The notes below the pieces were generated by a model. The model saw nothing but the letters and a program-made list of their open reading frames with translations, was not told the origin of the DNA and made no database searches. 64,000 nucleotides of DNA, taken from NCBI RefSeq assembly GCF_037893015.1, contig NC_133665.1, positions 193,284,309 to 193,348,308 on the forward strand, written 5' to 3'. This DNA is from Macrotis lagotis (taxonomy: Eukaryota > Chordata > Mammalia > Peramelemorphia > Peramelidae). A program made the position numbers and the translations under genes. Below, in pieces: positions 41,034-52,894 of the stretch. Every line of letters begins with the position of its first letter. Position 1 is the stretch's first letter.

Positions 41034-44000
41034 CGGCAACAGCGGCTTCTGGAGAGCCGAGACCTGCCCTGGGCTGGGCCGGGGTCAGGACCTAGGAAAG
41101 CAAAGAGCGATTTATTCAGGTTTTTGATGAGAAAGATCTACAGTATTCAACAATGTTTTTTAAGTGCGTTAAAATACAAACCTGAAATAATTTCCCAGAA
41201 ATGTTTCTTTAAGGGGGAAGACGGGTGAAGAGAAGCTGATGCTTTGGTCCCCTTCTGCGGGGAAGGACCCACAGAGGCTCTGGGGCCCCAGGCCAGGGTT
41301 CAAAGGCAAACTCCTCCTATCTCGAGACCTTGGTCATGCCAAGCTCCCCTAGGTCTCACAGTAGCTACTCAAGGGAAAAGGAGTGAGTTCTGCCTCCATC
41401 TCGCTGCACTTGTCTCTTCCTTCCCAGCAGGATGAGCCAAGTGAGCTTCTTTTCCCTTAACCCATGCTTCTGCTCTTGACCATCCCTCAGGCTGGGGGAA
41501 GGGTGAGGGAGAGGGAGAGGGGCTGCCACAGAGCGAGCCATCAGTGCTGCTTAATTGCATTGAGATCGGAGATGAAGGCAGGAAGTGAGGAGGAACCTTT
41601 TATTAAAAGGAACTTATACTTGTTTGGGAAAAACAGGAAAAATATGATTTTCATATGGGGGTCTCAGGGTCATCTTATGCAGCTATGTAATCTGGAGATG
41701 GACCAGCAGCAGCAGAGCCATTTGTTGCCCAGCCCTGACCTGACTGTCCGGGAGGACTGCCCGTCGTCTTTATCCATGCATTTGAAGTGATTCCTGGCTG
41801 CCTGAAGAAGCGGCCAGGAACAAGTAAGGCCTGTGGAGGCCACTCTTGGTGCAGTGGTTCCTCTGCTACAGTTTGATGGAGTATTCCTCATAGAGAAGTG
41901 TGTCTTGATTCCCCAACCCAATACTCCAGCCACTCCCAAGAGAGAGGTCACCCCACTCTTTTCAAAGTCCCCTTACCCTTGTTGCAGAATCAGCAAACAG
42001 ACATGAATTGGTTGCCATGATGGCTGGGCCTTAGGAAGAGAAAGCCCATCTTCTGTCAAGATAGTTTCTGGGACCCTTGGCCCTGGCTCTGTCCTGTCAG
42101 AGACAGACACACGTACGCCGTCCCTAGGATCAGCCCCTTTAGACACCAAAACCTTCATTTTCTCAGCCCATACATTCACCCTGGGCCAGCCCAGTGGTGT
42201 GACTGATGCCCACATACCTGCCTCATTTGCTCTTCTTTCTCCCCAATGTAGCATGCTTTGCTACCAAAATCAAATGAGCTCCATCTTATTCTGCCATTGT
42301 GCATATTCAGAAAAAAAACTGAAGTGTAATAGCCCTGCAGAATATTTGGGGGAAAGAGTTTAGATTTCAACAAATTATTTGGAAGTCACTCATGCCTTGG
42401 CCCTTTTAGAAAACTGGAGACATGTATGGGCTTGGCTTGGTCTTCGGAAGCAGGTGGAGGACTGCACCCGCAGAATCGACATCAAAGGCTTGGTATCCCC
42501 AGAGCGACATCTGTCTGTCCTTGGTCCCGTGCCATAAAGGACTCAGCTTTGGGAAGATAGCCAACACAGTGGAAGACAAGCTTCTGAAAGAGCTTACCCA
42601 GCTCTGGCTTTGGCCTGGACCCAAGGAAGACAAGATGGGAGAAATGTGGATAAAGAGTTTATTTGGAGAAAATACCAGGGTCGTGGTGGCCATGAGTTCA
42701 CCCTGTGTCAGAAGGTTCCTGCACTTTTTGTCTCCCTTGAGAAGTATTGTGTGTATACAGAATATGGGTGGGGGTGATGGTCCCACTGTCTGTCGAGTCA
42801 TACTGGAATATTATCTTCAGTCTTATCATGAGCTCTTAGAAATGTCACTGATCAGAGGAACTGGAGAACATGCCCAGGAAGCCAGCTGAGACCGCAAAGA
42901 TGTCCAGATCAGGTCCTACAAAGATCACTTGGAGAGCACTGGCTCAGGCAATGTGATAAGGACTTGGAAAAGGTCTTGGATTATTGTAAGAAAACAGTTG
43001 TAGCAGAGCTCCCCAAAGTGGGAGGGGGGACTCCTCTCTGACCACACTGAGGACCCGGGCAGGGTGAGGAAGGCTAGTGAAGTCAAGGAAGACGTCATGA
43101 CATCGATGGCAGCCAAGGTGTCAATCTGTGCATGTGGGTGGCCAGCCCCTTTGGATCAGGAGACTGGAATGCCCATATTCATGTTTGTAGTTCCTCCACA
43201 CAGGTAAGTGGACATACCCGAATGGATTCCCAAGATATTAAGGTGAGAGGTGAGCAGGCTTCCCAGACAAGAGTCAACTCTTCAGCCAGCACCTTGTCTT
43301 CTCAGATGATCCAATGGCTTCATATGCTCCCAAGTTTCCTCAGATCCCATTTAAAACTAAAATGAGATACTTCCCACTTTAAAGAACAGACTGAAATGTG
43401 GACAGAAATGTGGATGCTGACGATCTAGGATCACTGGAAACACTTGTGTGTTTAGCATTCCCAAGCAATAACATTGCCAATCTCAGTCCTACAGAGTAAA
43501 GAAGAAAAATCACAGCAGCCTTAATTTTCTAGCTCCAAGAGTAAATGGAATGAAGCCTTTTAGAAGCAGTTTTAGATGGGCATTTTCTTCTTCTGCCTTA
43601 ATGGTTTTAAAAGTAACATCCAGAGTCATCATGAAGAGAAGCTGACTTTGGGCCCCCCCCCCACTAGATGGAACCATGTTCACAAATAGTTGCATGTGCC
43701 AGCAGATGTTTTCACATCAGGGAGGCCACCTTGCTGTCTTTGGAGGTCCTTTTACTTGGGTGAACCTCAGAACAGGCCGTGGTCTCCTTGTTCCGACTCG
43801 CTGTACGCTCTCCATTTGTGTTCCCAAAGCGGCCTTCCATGTCTTGTCCCTTCAAGTGGCGTTCCATATCTGAGAGAAATCCAGAATTCCAGCCGCTGTA
43901 TGGACAAGATCTAAAGAGCAGGCTCTTTCAAGGATGAGGTTGGGTGTGCTGGACGGTTCTGGCCAACGTTGACCCTCTGCCCCCTTTGGTTTTATCATCT

Positions 44001-44350
44001 TTCCTATGGCACATGCCGGTGTTTCCTTAAGTCTCCTTGTCAAAGGATTGTGCTTTTAGGCTCACTACCAGAATGTGAAATGCAGGCATAGTTAGCTGCC
44101 TGGCTGGACCCCTGACCAGAGCCTAAGTAGAATTTACAAAGAAACACCATGCGGCAGGGGAAGTCTCAATAAGCTTTGATTTAGTACCTGTTGTGAGTCC
44201 ACTCAAACACAATTGTCATTTCCATCTATATTTTTGTTAAAATGTTTAAAATATGTGATGTCTGTTTTATAAACTGTTGAAATTTTAAATAGTGATCAGC
44301 TGTTACTAGAAGTAACTTTGGTGTTCTGAAATAAAGTTCCTGGATGCTAC
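41034..44350 (+). other. MATCAP2 3' UTR (probable)
   Basis: About 3.3 kb from the stop codon to the first clear AATAAA. Apart from short GC-rich stretches I see no SINE or L1 in it, in contrast to the neighbouring DNA, which fits a selected 3' UTR. A variant ATTAAA near 41,605 could give a shorter form. Confidence 0.6.
44330..44335 (+). terminator. Poly(A) signal AATAAA, probable MATCAP2 end
   Basis: AATAAA preceded by an AT-rich stretch (tgtttaaaatatgtgatgtc) and followed by 'gttcctggatgc'. It is the first canonical signal I find after the MATCAP2 stop. Confidence 0.6.
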
Positions 44351-44449
44351 TTCCTCCAAGCCTAATTCTGTCGTCAGCTCCCCTGAGCCCCCAAACCATG
44401 TTAAAGCTCGACCTGAAGAGAGCAACCTTCAGGCAGAGAAGTAAATACA

Positions 44450-45300
44450 AAATATGTGCCAAGTCCTTTGGCAGTGGGAGGTTGGGGAGGGAGGCAGAAA
44501 GACCCCAGTGTGAGTACTGGCACCAGGGCTGAAGAAGTGGGACTAGAACCAGAAGAGCTTTCCAGGAATAGTTCAAAGGTGTGGAGGTCAGAGAGGGAAT
44601 GTTGTGTCTTAGGAACCGACCCCAGCAAGGGCAGTGCTATGAAGGCAGATGTGAAGGTCAGCTGCAGCCAGGTGGAGACCCAAGAGAATGAGCAGGAGAG
44701 TGGGACTTGTCTTGGAAGCAATATGGTGCCTGTGCTCAGAGCTGTGTGCCAGAGTAATGAGAGGGGAGAGAGTGGAAGCCACTAATGGGAAGGGGTGACT
44801 ACAAGGTTGGGTGGCAGGAAGAACGATGGCACCATCAGTGCCAAAGGGTCTGTTTGAGTCCACTTTGGGTCTGTTGAACTCAAGATGCCAGTAGGACTTC
44901 CATAAGACAATAAGGCGGGGCTAGACTTCAAGATAAATAAATTGATCAGGGAAGTGTCTGCATAGAAATCATGACCAAGCCCCTGAGACTGATGAGTCCC
45001 AGGAGATGGGGGGGGGGGGGGTTGAGGCAGAGAAGAGAGTAGTAGTAAAGGAAGCAGAGGAAGGGGTCTGATGGCAAGGGAACCAAGAGCTCCAGAAGTC
45101 CAACAAGGAGAGAATCCAGGAGGAAGACTGGTCAGTGGGTGAAATGAGGCAGAAAGACCAGTGGATGTGGCATTTGAGGTTGTTGGTGATGTCAGAGACC
45201 AGACACTTGAGTGGTAGGGGAGACCAGGTTTCTAAGGGCCTTTGAAGTAGTTTCCATGACAGTGATGATATCTCTTGTCTCAGATCAGAGGAAGACCCAA
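44450..45300 (-). mobile_element. L2-like sequence, antisense
   Basis: 'gaaggggtctgatggcaaggg', 'gaggaagactggtcagtgggtg' and 'gtttctaagggcctttgaag' resemble inverted L2 ORF2. A 13-base G run at about 45,009 interrupts it. Weak. Confidence 0.45.
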
Positions 45301-45429
45301 GGCTGGTCTATCTGAAACTCAGTCTGAACCTTCCCTGCCCCACTCACAGAAGGGCTGACTCTAAGGGGAGTCCCCTTCCCTTTCTTTTTCTTTTAAGATA
45401 CTCTTCCATTGTCTAAAGAAGAGAGGTTG

Positions 45430-45600
45430 GGGCAACTAGGTGAATAAAGCACCGCCCCTGGAGTCAGGAGAACCTGAGTTCAAATCCAGCCTCAGACACA
45501 CAATACTTAGCCGTATGATCTCGGGCAAGTCACTTAACCCCATTGCCTTAGGGCAGTCAGTGGGGACTTGAAGGCAGTCTAACCCAACACTGGGGTGGGG
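45430..45600 (+). mobile_element. Marsupial tRNA SINE, sense
   Basis: 'ggggcaactaggtgaataaagcacc', 'gagtcaggagaacctgagttcaaatccagcctcagacac', 'tgatctcgggcaagtcacttaacccc' is the standard head and core. Confidence 0.92.
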
Positions 45601-46799
45601 GGACAAAAGTTAACTGGCTCTGATCACCTGGTACTTTAACTTCTCTTGGCCTAAACTCCTTGGCCAAAATTCTCAAGCAAGAGATGGGAGGAGAAACTAG
45701 TTATGGTAGTTTTGTGAGAGAGGGATTAGTGAACACATTTTGGATGGAGCATTTACTAGCCCTTGGCAAATAAAGAAGAGGCTAGAGAAGACAGGCCCTG
45801 GTGTTGGGGAGCCTTAGGTGGGGCAAGGGGTAAGACCAAGACAGATATCCAGAACATCGAAGAGGGACGATGTGAGGGAGGGGGCGGGAGAAGAGACCTC
45901 TGGGTCAGTCTGGGAAGGCCATCCGAGGACCACTTCCCAGATACGGCTGTGCTTTGCTTTTCATTCATAACCAAAGAAAGTAATAGCTCATGCTGATAGA
46001 CCACTTGCTCAGCTTATTGCAGTTCTTTTCTCATTTGATCCTCATTGTGGCTGGAAGTGAGGAGGGGAAGTCTTGAAGGTTCTGAGAGTGGTCAGCAGAC
46101 AAGCTCATGTCCAAGGTGCACAGGGACCCTGGGGGGAAGGGGGCTTGCAGAGAAGCCTCACAAAGGCTGATGGGCACATGGAGGGAGGGCTGCCTGGTGC
46201 CCCCCTCAAGATCCTGCAGTATCCAAAGGGAGTGAAGGACTCTCCTGTCTGAAGCAACCTTTGGGCTGTCCAGGCCCCTGGCCCGGGAACAAGGAGACCC
46301 AGGTTTCAGGCCTGCCTCCTATCACTGGCCACCTGTGTGGTCAGTCACTGACCCTCATGTACCCAGTGAGGATGAGGATGGGGTGGGCCTGCCATCTTCT
46401 GGAGAGCGCAAGGTCAGGTGGGAGAGGAGCAGCCTTGGGATCTGGGAAGGATCTTGAGACGCTCCACTTCTGCCTGGCCGGCACAGCTTGCTGCTCTGTT
46501 GTCAAGGCCCAGGGTCCGGGAGGCGGCCTACATGCCCCCTTGGTCTCTTTTTCCTTTCTCGGGCCCTAACTTCTCACTTTTCCTCTCCACCACCTCTGCC
46601 TCTTTCCAGGGCAGCTCAGGACCTGGGCCAATCTGGGGCTCCCAATAAAGGGCCGACCACCTCCTCCTCCTCCCCTCTTTCACTCCAGAATCTCTAACAA
46701 GGCCCTGAATCCTTCATTGACTCTTGAATTCCTGCTCCACATATCTGAAAACTCTGGAATTCCTTGAGGGATAGATGAAAAGCAGCTTTGAATGAGCAC

Positions 46800-48270
46800 T
46801 ACAAATCATTTCTTATTTGAGGTTTTTTATAGTCACTCTTATATTATATTTGAGAAATGAGACCATTATCAGAATTGCCATAATATGTTTTTGCTATTGC
46901 TTCATTGTCATTGTATCTTTGGTGCAAAAATGCCACTTCCTTGATTATCTTTCAACTAGATCTGATTTTGCTTTTGCTTTGTCTGAGATCATGACTGCCA
47001 CCCCTGCCCTCTTCACCTCAGCTGAAGTGCAGAGATCATGGCCAAGCCCCTGAGACTTGAGATCCCATCTCATCGGCTCCAGCCCTTTATTTGAACTCTG
47101 TCCCAAGGGGGTCTTGTACACACAATATTGCTGGATTCCGGTTTCAATTCAGGTTGCTCTCTGCTTCCATTTTATGGGTGAGCTCATCCCATTCTCATTC
47201 ACAGGGTCACTCCATCCCATTTTTCTGCTTATCCTCCCTTCTCATCCTGCCCCTCCCTCCTCAAAAGTCTGTCTTGTGTCTAACCACTGCCTCCACCAAA
47301 TTGCCCTCCCCTTTATCACCCCCCAATATTTCTTATCCCATTCCCCTTCTATCTCCCAATTGGGTAAGAGTGAGCTGCAAGCATCACCCATCACCCCAAC
47401 CCCAGCTTTCCTCCCCTATAAAAGCTCTTTCTTGCAAGCCTCTATGTAAGAAAATGTTCCCCATCCTACCTCTCCCTTTCCCTTTCCCCCATGCATCCTT
47501 CTTCCTCACCTCTTCACTCTGTTTTGAGATCACCCCACTACCCTCTTTCCCTCAGCCTGTGTAGACCCTTCTGTCCTAATAATGATAAAGTCCTTGGGAA
47601 TGACACATTTATCTTCTCACTTAAGAACATCAACAGTTTAATTCCATTGAGTCCCTTGGGATTGATCTTTCCTCTATCTTTTAATGCTTCTCTGGCCCCT
47701 CTTGTGTTTAAAGTCAAATGAATTCTTGAAGTCCTCATTCACTGAATATTCATTTCTCCTCTGAAAGATTATATTCCATTCTGTTGGAAGGATGATCCTT
47801 GATCGAAATCCTAGTTCCTTGGCCTTCCCAAGGATCCTGTTCCAAGCCTTCTGTCCCTTTAATGAACAAGCTGCTAAGTCTTGCGGCATCCCAACTCGGA
47901 CTCCGCAGTATTTGAATTGTTCCTTTCTGGCTTGGCAATACTTGCCCCTTTGGTTCCAAGATTCCTGCATCTTCATTTGGGGATTTCTTTCAGGAGGTGA
48001 TTGGCAGATTTTTTTGGATTTGTTTCACCCTCTGCTTCTGGACAGATGGTCCAGTAGTTGTTTCTCTCTCCTGGATCTGTGGTTTTGTATGAGATAGTGC
48101 ACATGGTCTTCTCGTTTTTCATTCTCTTGACTTTCTGTTCTTGTCTCTTGAACCGGGAGATTGTGGTGCCCATGGACAGCCGTGTTGTCACGGTGATCAG
48201 CTGGGGAGCCCAATTTCAGAGAGATCACCTCCAGAGAGATCTGATGAACTGAGTGGAAACTGAAACTGGT
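46800..48270 (-). mobile_element. LINE (L1-like), antisense
   Basis: 'tatttgagaaatgagaccattatcag', 'ctttgtctgagatcatgactgcc', 'gggatttctttcaggaggtgattgg' are familiar inverted marsupial LINE strings. No intact frame; the 5' part may be of a different copy from the 3' part. Confidence 0.6.
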
Positions 48271-48279
48271 TCTATGGAA

Positions 48280-48410
48280 GTGTTTTCATCAATAATTGAT
48301 ATATTGCTTTCCTTCTCAGTGGGCAGGGGAAGGGTGGAAGGGAGAGAATCTGGAGCTCAAGAATTCTAGAAGAAAAGAATGTAAAAAATAAACATTCCTC
48401 CCTCAAAGTC
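48280..48410 (+). mobile_element. L1 3' tail, sense
   Basis: 'attgatatattgctttccttctcagtgggcagggg', 'gagagaatctggagctcaag' then A-rich 'aatgtaaaaaataaac'. It abuts the antisense LINE, giving a tail-in arrangement. Confidence 0.75.
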
Positions 48411-49449
48411 AGTCTATCCCAGCAACCCCATTCCAGGGTCATCTCTCTGAAATCATAAGGGGGAGCGGAGGCTGGGCATTGACCTTCCCAGTGCTTCCCA
48501 CAGCAGACCCTTCTCCCCTTCTCAACTCACTTCCTGCCTGTCCACCCATTGAGCAGGAGGGTGGGACCCCGAGTGAGAAGACTGGGGTACACGACAGGAG
48601 GTGAATGAACACCTCTGTGGTCTCTTGGGTCCTGGGAGCACTGCATCCCTACCCCCATAATATTCCACCTTGACCTCCGGGCCTTTGCTCAGCGTGAGAT
48701 TTCTCTGGGGTGGAGCCCACTGGTCTTCAGGGTGGGAGTCAAACCTGACTTGTTTTGAAGACTTTGGCCCTGTGTCCTCTGATAAGACAGAGAGCCGGGG
48801 CAATGGAGCCTCTGGCCCCTCCAGCTTCCTGCCAGGGCAACCATGGAGACTAGCCCCACCTTATAGACAGAAAAGCTGAGACTAAAAGGTAGGATTTGAA
48901 TTCAGAACCTCAGACTTCACCACAATCACACTTCCCCTGCACAAATTCTTGTCCTCGCCCCTTAACTTACCTAACATGTATTGAGTATCTCCTGTGTACA
49001 GAGCCCTGGTCAAGACAGGGGGAGAGCCAAGGGTCTCCATTGTCATCAGGGGGCTTCCCTGTGGCTGCAGCCCCCAAACCAGCATCTTCCAGGCCTGGCT
49101 TGACTTCCATTCTGGGGTGTCCAGCCGACCCGCCCGCCAGGGAGGGCTGCGGGGCCGGGCCACTCAGCCTCGGGCCCAGCAGCTGTCCTCTCCTCTCCCC
49201 CTGCTTGCTCACTTCCAACGTGGGACAAAACCCCTCCCCCCTTATCATGGACAGTTAGACCGCAATGAGGAGAGCTTTCCCATGGACTGAGCTCCCCTTC
49301 CCCAAGACCCCCGCTGCAGGCAAAATGGCGGGCTCTGGTCAGAGGGACCAAAAGGGGCAGGGGCTTGGGGCCTGCCAATGTGATGGTGATAAAACTACAC
49401 CTTTCCCTTAATCCCCCTGGCCCAGCCAGAGCCCCATGCTGGACTCCCA

Positions 49450-49580
49450 AGGGAGGAGCAAAGAGCACTGGCCCTGGAGACAGAAGACCTGGGTTCAAAT
49501 CCAGGCTTGACCTGGGGTGGACCCCTTTATCTTCCCGAGTGTCTGGTTCCTTTTCTGTAAGCAAGGGAGGGGGCCTAGGT
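49450..49580 (+). mobile_element. MIR/tRNA SINE fragment, sense
   Basis: 'gcaaagagcactggccctggagacagaagacctgggttcaaatccagg' through 'ttccttttctgtaagcaaggg'. Confidence 0.8.
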
Positions 49581-49779
49581 CTGAACATCAGGGGGCAGCC
49601 GGTCCTGAGAAACCAAAGCAGAGAAGGGGAGGATGGATGGGGGCCTGTGGCCAGCCCAGGCCACTCATCCACTAGTCCTTCTGCCTGTCTTCTCTGTCTA
49701 CCTCCATCTCTATCCTCTCCCTGCTGGGGGGGGCAGTGTCCACACATCGGGGTGTAAGGTCTGTGGGGGGTCCAACCGT

Positions 49780-49965
49780 CCGTGAGCCCCTTGGCAGAGA
49801 TAGTGGAGGGGGTGGCCATTTCCTTCTCAGCTCATTTACAGATGAGGAAACCGAGGCCAGGATTAGGTGACTGGACCCGGGTCACACAGCTAGGAAGAGC
49901 CTGAGGCTGGATTTAGACTCAGGCAGATGAGTCTGGCCGGCCTGGCGCTCTGTGCGCGTGGCGCC
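49780..49965 (-). mobile_element. Marsupial tRNA SINE, antisense
   Basis: 'ttggcagagatagtggagggggtggccatttccttctc', 'cagatgaggaaaccgaggcc', 'gggtcacacagctaggaagagcctgaggctgg'. Confidence 0.9.
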
Positions 49966-50084
49966 CTCGGCTGTCACGCATACACTGACGTCTACTTAAA
50001 GCCAGGCCCAAAGCCTAGAATTTTCTCTGACCCATAAATAGTTAACATTGTTCCGGGTCCTGTGCCTAACACGATGCCACCAGG

Positions 50085-50205
50085 TGGCGCCAGAGTCGAG
50101 TCGGGAAGATGTGAGTTCCAGTGCAGCTTGGCCAGGACCAGCCGGGGTGACCCTGGCCAAGTTACCACCTACCTGCCTCAGCCTCCTCAGCTGGGGAGAC
50201 AGGGA
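50085..50205 (+). mobile_element. tRNA SINE, sense, GC-shifted
   Basis: 'accaggtggcgccagagtcgag', 'gaagatgtgagttccagtgcagc', 'ggtgaccctggccaagttacc', 'tgcctcagcctcctcagctgggg'. Many CpG-type changes from consensus. Confidence 0.75.
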
Positions 50206-51237
50206 TGGAAGCAGCAGCCAGTCCTAACAACCCTGCGTTAGGGGCTTCAAGCTTTTCTTCACATAAGGTGTTTCCTTTGGGGAGCCAGTTCCCCCAGCTA
50301 GCCTGAGAGCTCGGACAGTCAGAGACCCACTTGCATCCCCCAGGAGGCCCCAGTCGGCAACCCCTCTTCAAGGTCTCTCCTTGAACCCGCAGCCAAAGCA
50401 GCGGGCTCGGCTCCCCAGGAGTCCGGCTAAGTGGGCGCCTCACAGGGAGGGCCAGGAGGTGTGCAGCCCCCCCATATGACATCAGGCTCATCGCCAAGCC
50501 CCCCAGCTCCAGCCTTGAAGGGAAGGCAGAGCTGGGCCTCAGCTCCCTTAGGACCCCCGCCCAAGCCCCTTTCTCTCCTGCCCTTGCAGCTCGCCTGGGG
50601 AGAACAGGCTCATCTCAGGCTGAGTGGGAAGGGGCGGTGCCCCGCCTCCCAGTCAAGCCGAATCCTAGGGGTATCTCAGGAGGGAGGGTCGCTGAGGGGC
50701 TGGGACCCCCTATGGCCGCCAGCCCCCAGGTCACAGGGTCAAGGGCCCAGCTAGGAAGCATTTGAGCTCCAATCATCCCCACTCCATGTCCACCCCCAGT
50801 CTAGACTGTGCCTCGGCCCACGGTGGTCATCTCCCCACTGCAGGCCTAGATGGACCCCTCCCTTCGTGGAGGCCCATGTCCCACCCGGCTCACTGTCAGC
50901 TTGTGTGCCCCTGGCTCCAACTGGCCTTCAGGGCCCAGTAAAGTCATCTCCTCGAGGGCAGGGATGGCACAGTGCCCAGTAATGACTGTGGGCTTCTTTC
51001 AGAGGGTCCAGCCAGTTGGGCACTGCCTGTGAAGGGGTGCGGGTGGGAGACCAGAGGCGCCGGCTGGCCGACGGGCAAAGGGAAGAGCTGGCAGGGAGGC
51101 CACCGAGAGACGTCCAGTGGAAGCCTGGCCGCTCTGGGCATCAGTCAGGCGGCTCCAGGACCCTTTGGGCCTGAGCCTGGGGGGAACTGAGGGGAAAGGG
51201 CCACAAACAGAGCCACGAGCAACCAGTTCTGCTGAGG

Positions 51238-51243
51238 TTTATT
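51238..51243 (-). terminator. Poly(A) signal, probable EEPD1 end
   Basis: AATAAA on the minus strand, followed downstream by a GT-rich stretch (tggttgctcgtggctctgtttgtgg), the normal arrangement of a cleavage site. It gives a 3' UTR of about 1.45 kb. It directly follows an L2 3' end in the same sense. Confidence 0.5.
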
Positions 51244-51244
51244 T

Positions 51245-51560
51245 CAAGTCAAGTCAATACAATCTCATAAGCGTTTAGTCAGCGCCCACCATCTACAGCA
51301 CCTGGTGCTGGAGGCAAGGGCACAGAAGCAGAGGGCACAGTGCCTGCCCTCAGGGACCTTCCACTCCGCCCAGGCACAACAGTATAGGAAGGGGGAAGGC
51401 GGATTTGGGGAGCAAGGAAGACTGCACCTGAGCGGAGCTGCCAAAGGAGACATGAAGGGGAAGGAGGGCATCCCCGGCACAGGTGCCCACTGTGGGCAGA
51501 GCCAGAGACAAAGGATGGAGCGGCCACTCAGATGGTGAGCAGAGAGAAAAAATCAAGTCT
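51245..51560 (-). mobile_element. L2 3' end in EEPD1 3' UTR
   Basis: On plus it reads 'ataagcgtttagtcagcgcccaccatctac', 'gtgctggaggcaagggcacagaagcag', 'agtgcctgccctcagggaccttccactcc', the inverted L2 3' end; so it is sense relative to EEPD1. Confidence 0.75.
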
Positions 51561-52691
51561 GAAAGGAGATGGGAGCTGGCTCTAAATGCAGCCCCACGAG
51601 ATAGAGGCACCAGGAAGCCCCCTCCAAGGGGAGACGGCAGCATGGCAGAGAGGGGAAATGGGAGGCAGGGAGGTCAGAGGAGAGGCCAGAGGGCCTGGAA
51701 CTAGGGCGACGGTCATCTGGCCCGAGGGCAGGGAGCAAGGGGAGGAGGCTTGGCGGCTGCCTGGACACCGGGGTGATGAAAGGTGAGGAGTCCAGGCGGA
51801 CCCCAAGCTTAGAACCTGAGGGCTGGGGAGGATGGGCCCCTAGTCTTGTGCTGCAGCTGGGGCCCGAGAGAGAGGGCAGGACTGGAACTGCCCGCATCCG
51901 CACAACCCAGGAGATCCACAGAGATGAGAGCCTGGGCTGAGGGGCCGAGGGGAGGCCGTCAGAAGGAGAGGGAGGGCAGGGGAGGGAGAGGAGGGCGGTG
52001 ACGCTGCGGGAAGTCCAGGGGGCACCCAGTAAGAAGCTCCGGGCGCCCTGGGGGCTGGGAGGCAGCTTCAGGAGGGTCGGGCTCCGGACCCCCCTCCCCT
52101 CTCCTCTCCCCTCTCTGTCTCTCTAAGGCAGAAGAGACGGAGGGAGAAACGAGGCGGGCAGGGAAGGCCGGGCCGAGCTTGAGGGCCAGCCGGGGGTCCA
52201 GCAAAGGGTCGGGCCAGGAGAGGAGGGCGGCCTTCTTCCCAGCTGGTGCCGAGGAGGAGCGGAAGAGATGGCCGGGCCTGAGGAGGCGAGGTCGGCGCGG
52301 GGCTGGGAGCGGCGGCCGGAGCGGCCGGGCCAGGCAGCGGCCGGTCCAGCTTTGTCCCTCCGCCCAGCTCCCAGGAGCCGCGGTTAGTGGAAGCTCAGAG
52401 GGGGCGCCGAGGGTAGAAGCCGCGCCTCCTCGAGCCGGGCGTCGGCAGGCCGGGATGGGAGGCCGAGCCGGCCCCGCCGGCCCCGGGGCTGTCCGGCTTC
52501 CCCGCTGGCCCCGGGGCTGTCCGGCTTCCCCGCCGGCCCGAGGAGCCTGTCCCCGGAGGACGGCCTCACGCTGGCCACCACGGAGGTGCCGCACGGAACC
52601 GCAGCTTGGGGAGTGGCGAGGAGCTCCTGGGGGGCGCGGAGGGAAGGGCCGTGGGGCTCACCGGGGCTCCACCAGCCCGGCCTCGGCGCCG

Positions 52692-52894
52692 TCATCGCTC
52701 ATGTTTACCGTGGGCCTCGCCCTGCTCCGAGGACGCGTCGCTGCCGCCGCGAGGGCCGCCCTCCTTCTCGGTCCAGTCCCTGTCCGTGTAGACTTCGGCC
52801 AACACCGGGCAGTGGCCGGACGCCACTCCGCCCCAGGACCAGTTATCTGGGATCCAGGGGTTGGTGAGGCCTTCTCTCAGCACCGCCCAGTGGC
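52692..52894 (-). CDS. EEPD1: EEPD1 terminal coding exon
   Basis: [20 protein letters not shown] then [20 protein letters not shown] and a Gly/Glu/Ser-rich tail ending GEAHGKHER and TGA. The GHCPV keeps the histidine of the SDH motif but has Gly before it (human SEHCPV). Acceptor cccacag|GCC. Confidence 0.96.

Larger units (their letters stand above)
44351..51219. other. Gene-free spacer between convergent MATCAP2 and EEPD1
   Basis: No coding exon recognised. It is mostly old LINE sequence (L2 antisense about 44,450-45,300; LINE at 46,800-48,410) with several SINEs. 46,000-46,800 and 48,420-49,440 hold nothing I can name apart from weak MIR traces near 45,985-46,060. Confidence 0.7.
51220..52691 (-). 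other. EEPD1 3' UTR (probable)
   Basis: From the stop codon to the AATAAA at 51,238-51,243. GC-rich near the stop, with a short repeat 'cggccccggggctgtccggcttccccg' at 52,474-52,530, then the L2 3' end. Confidence 0.5.

Noticed and set aside
49450-49580. Possible tRNA gene (ggttcaaatcc B-box-like text)
   Set aside because: The surrounding text is a MIR/tRNA-derived SINE core; no cloverleaf was found.
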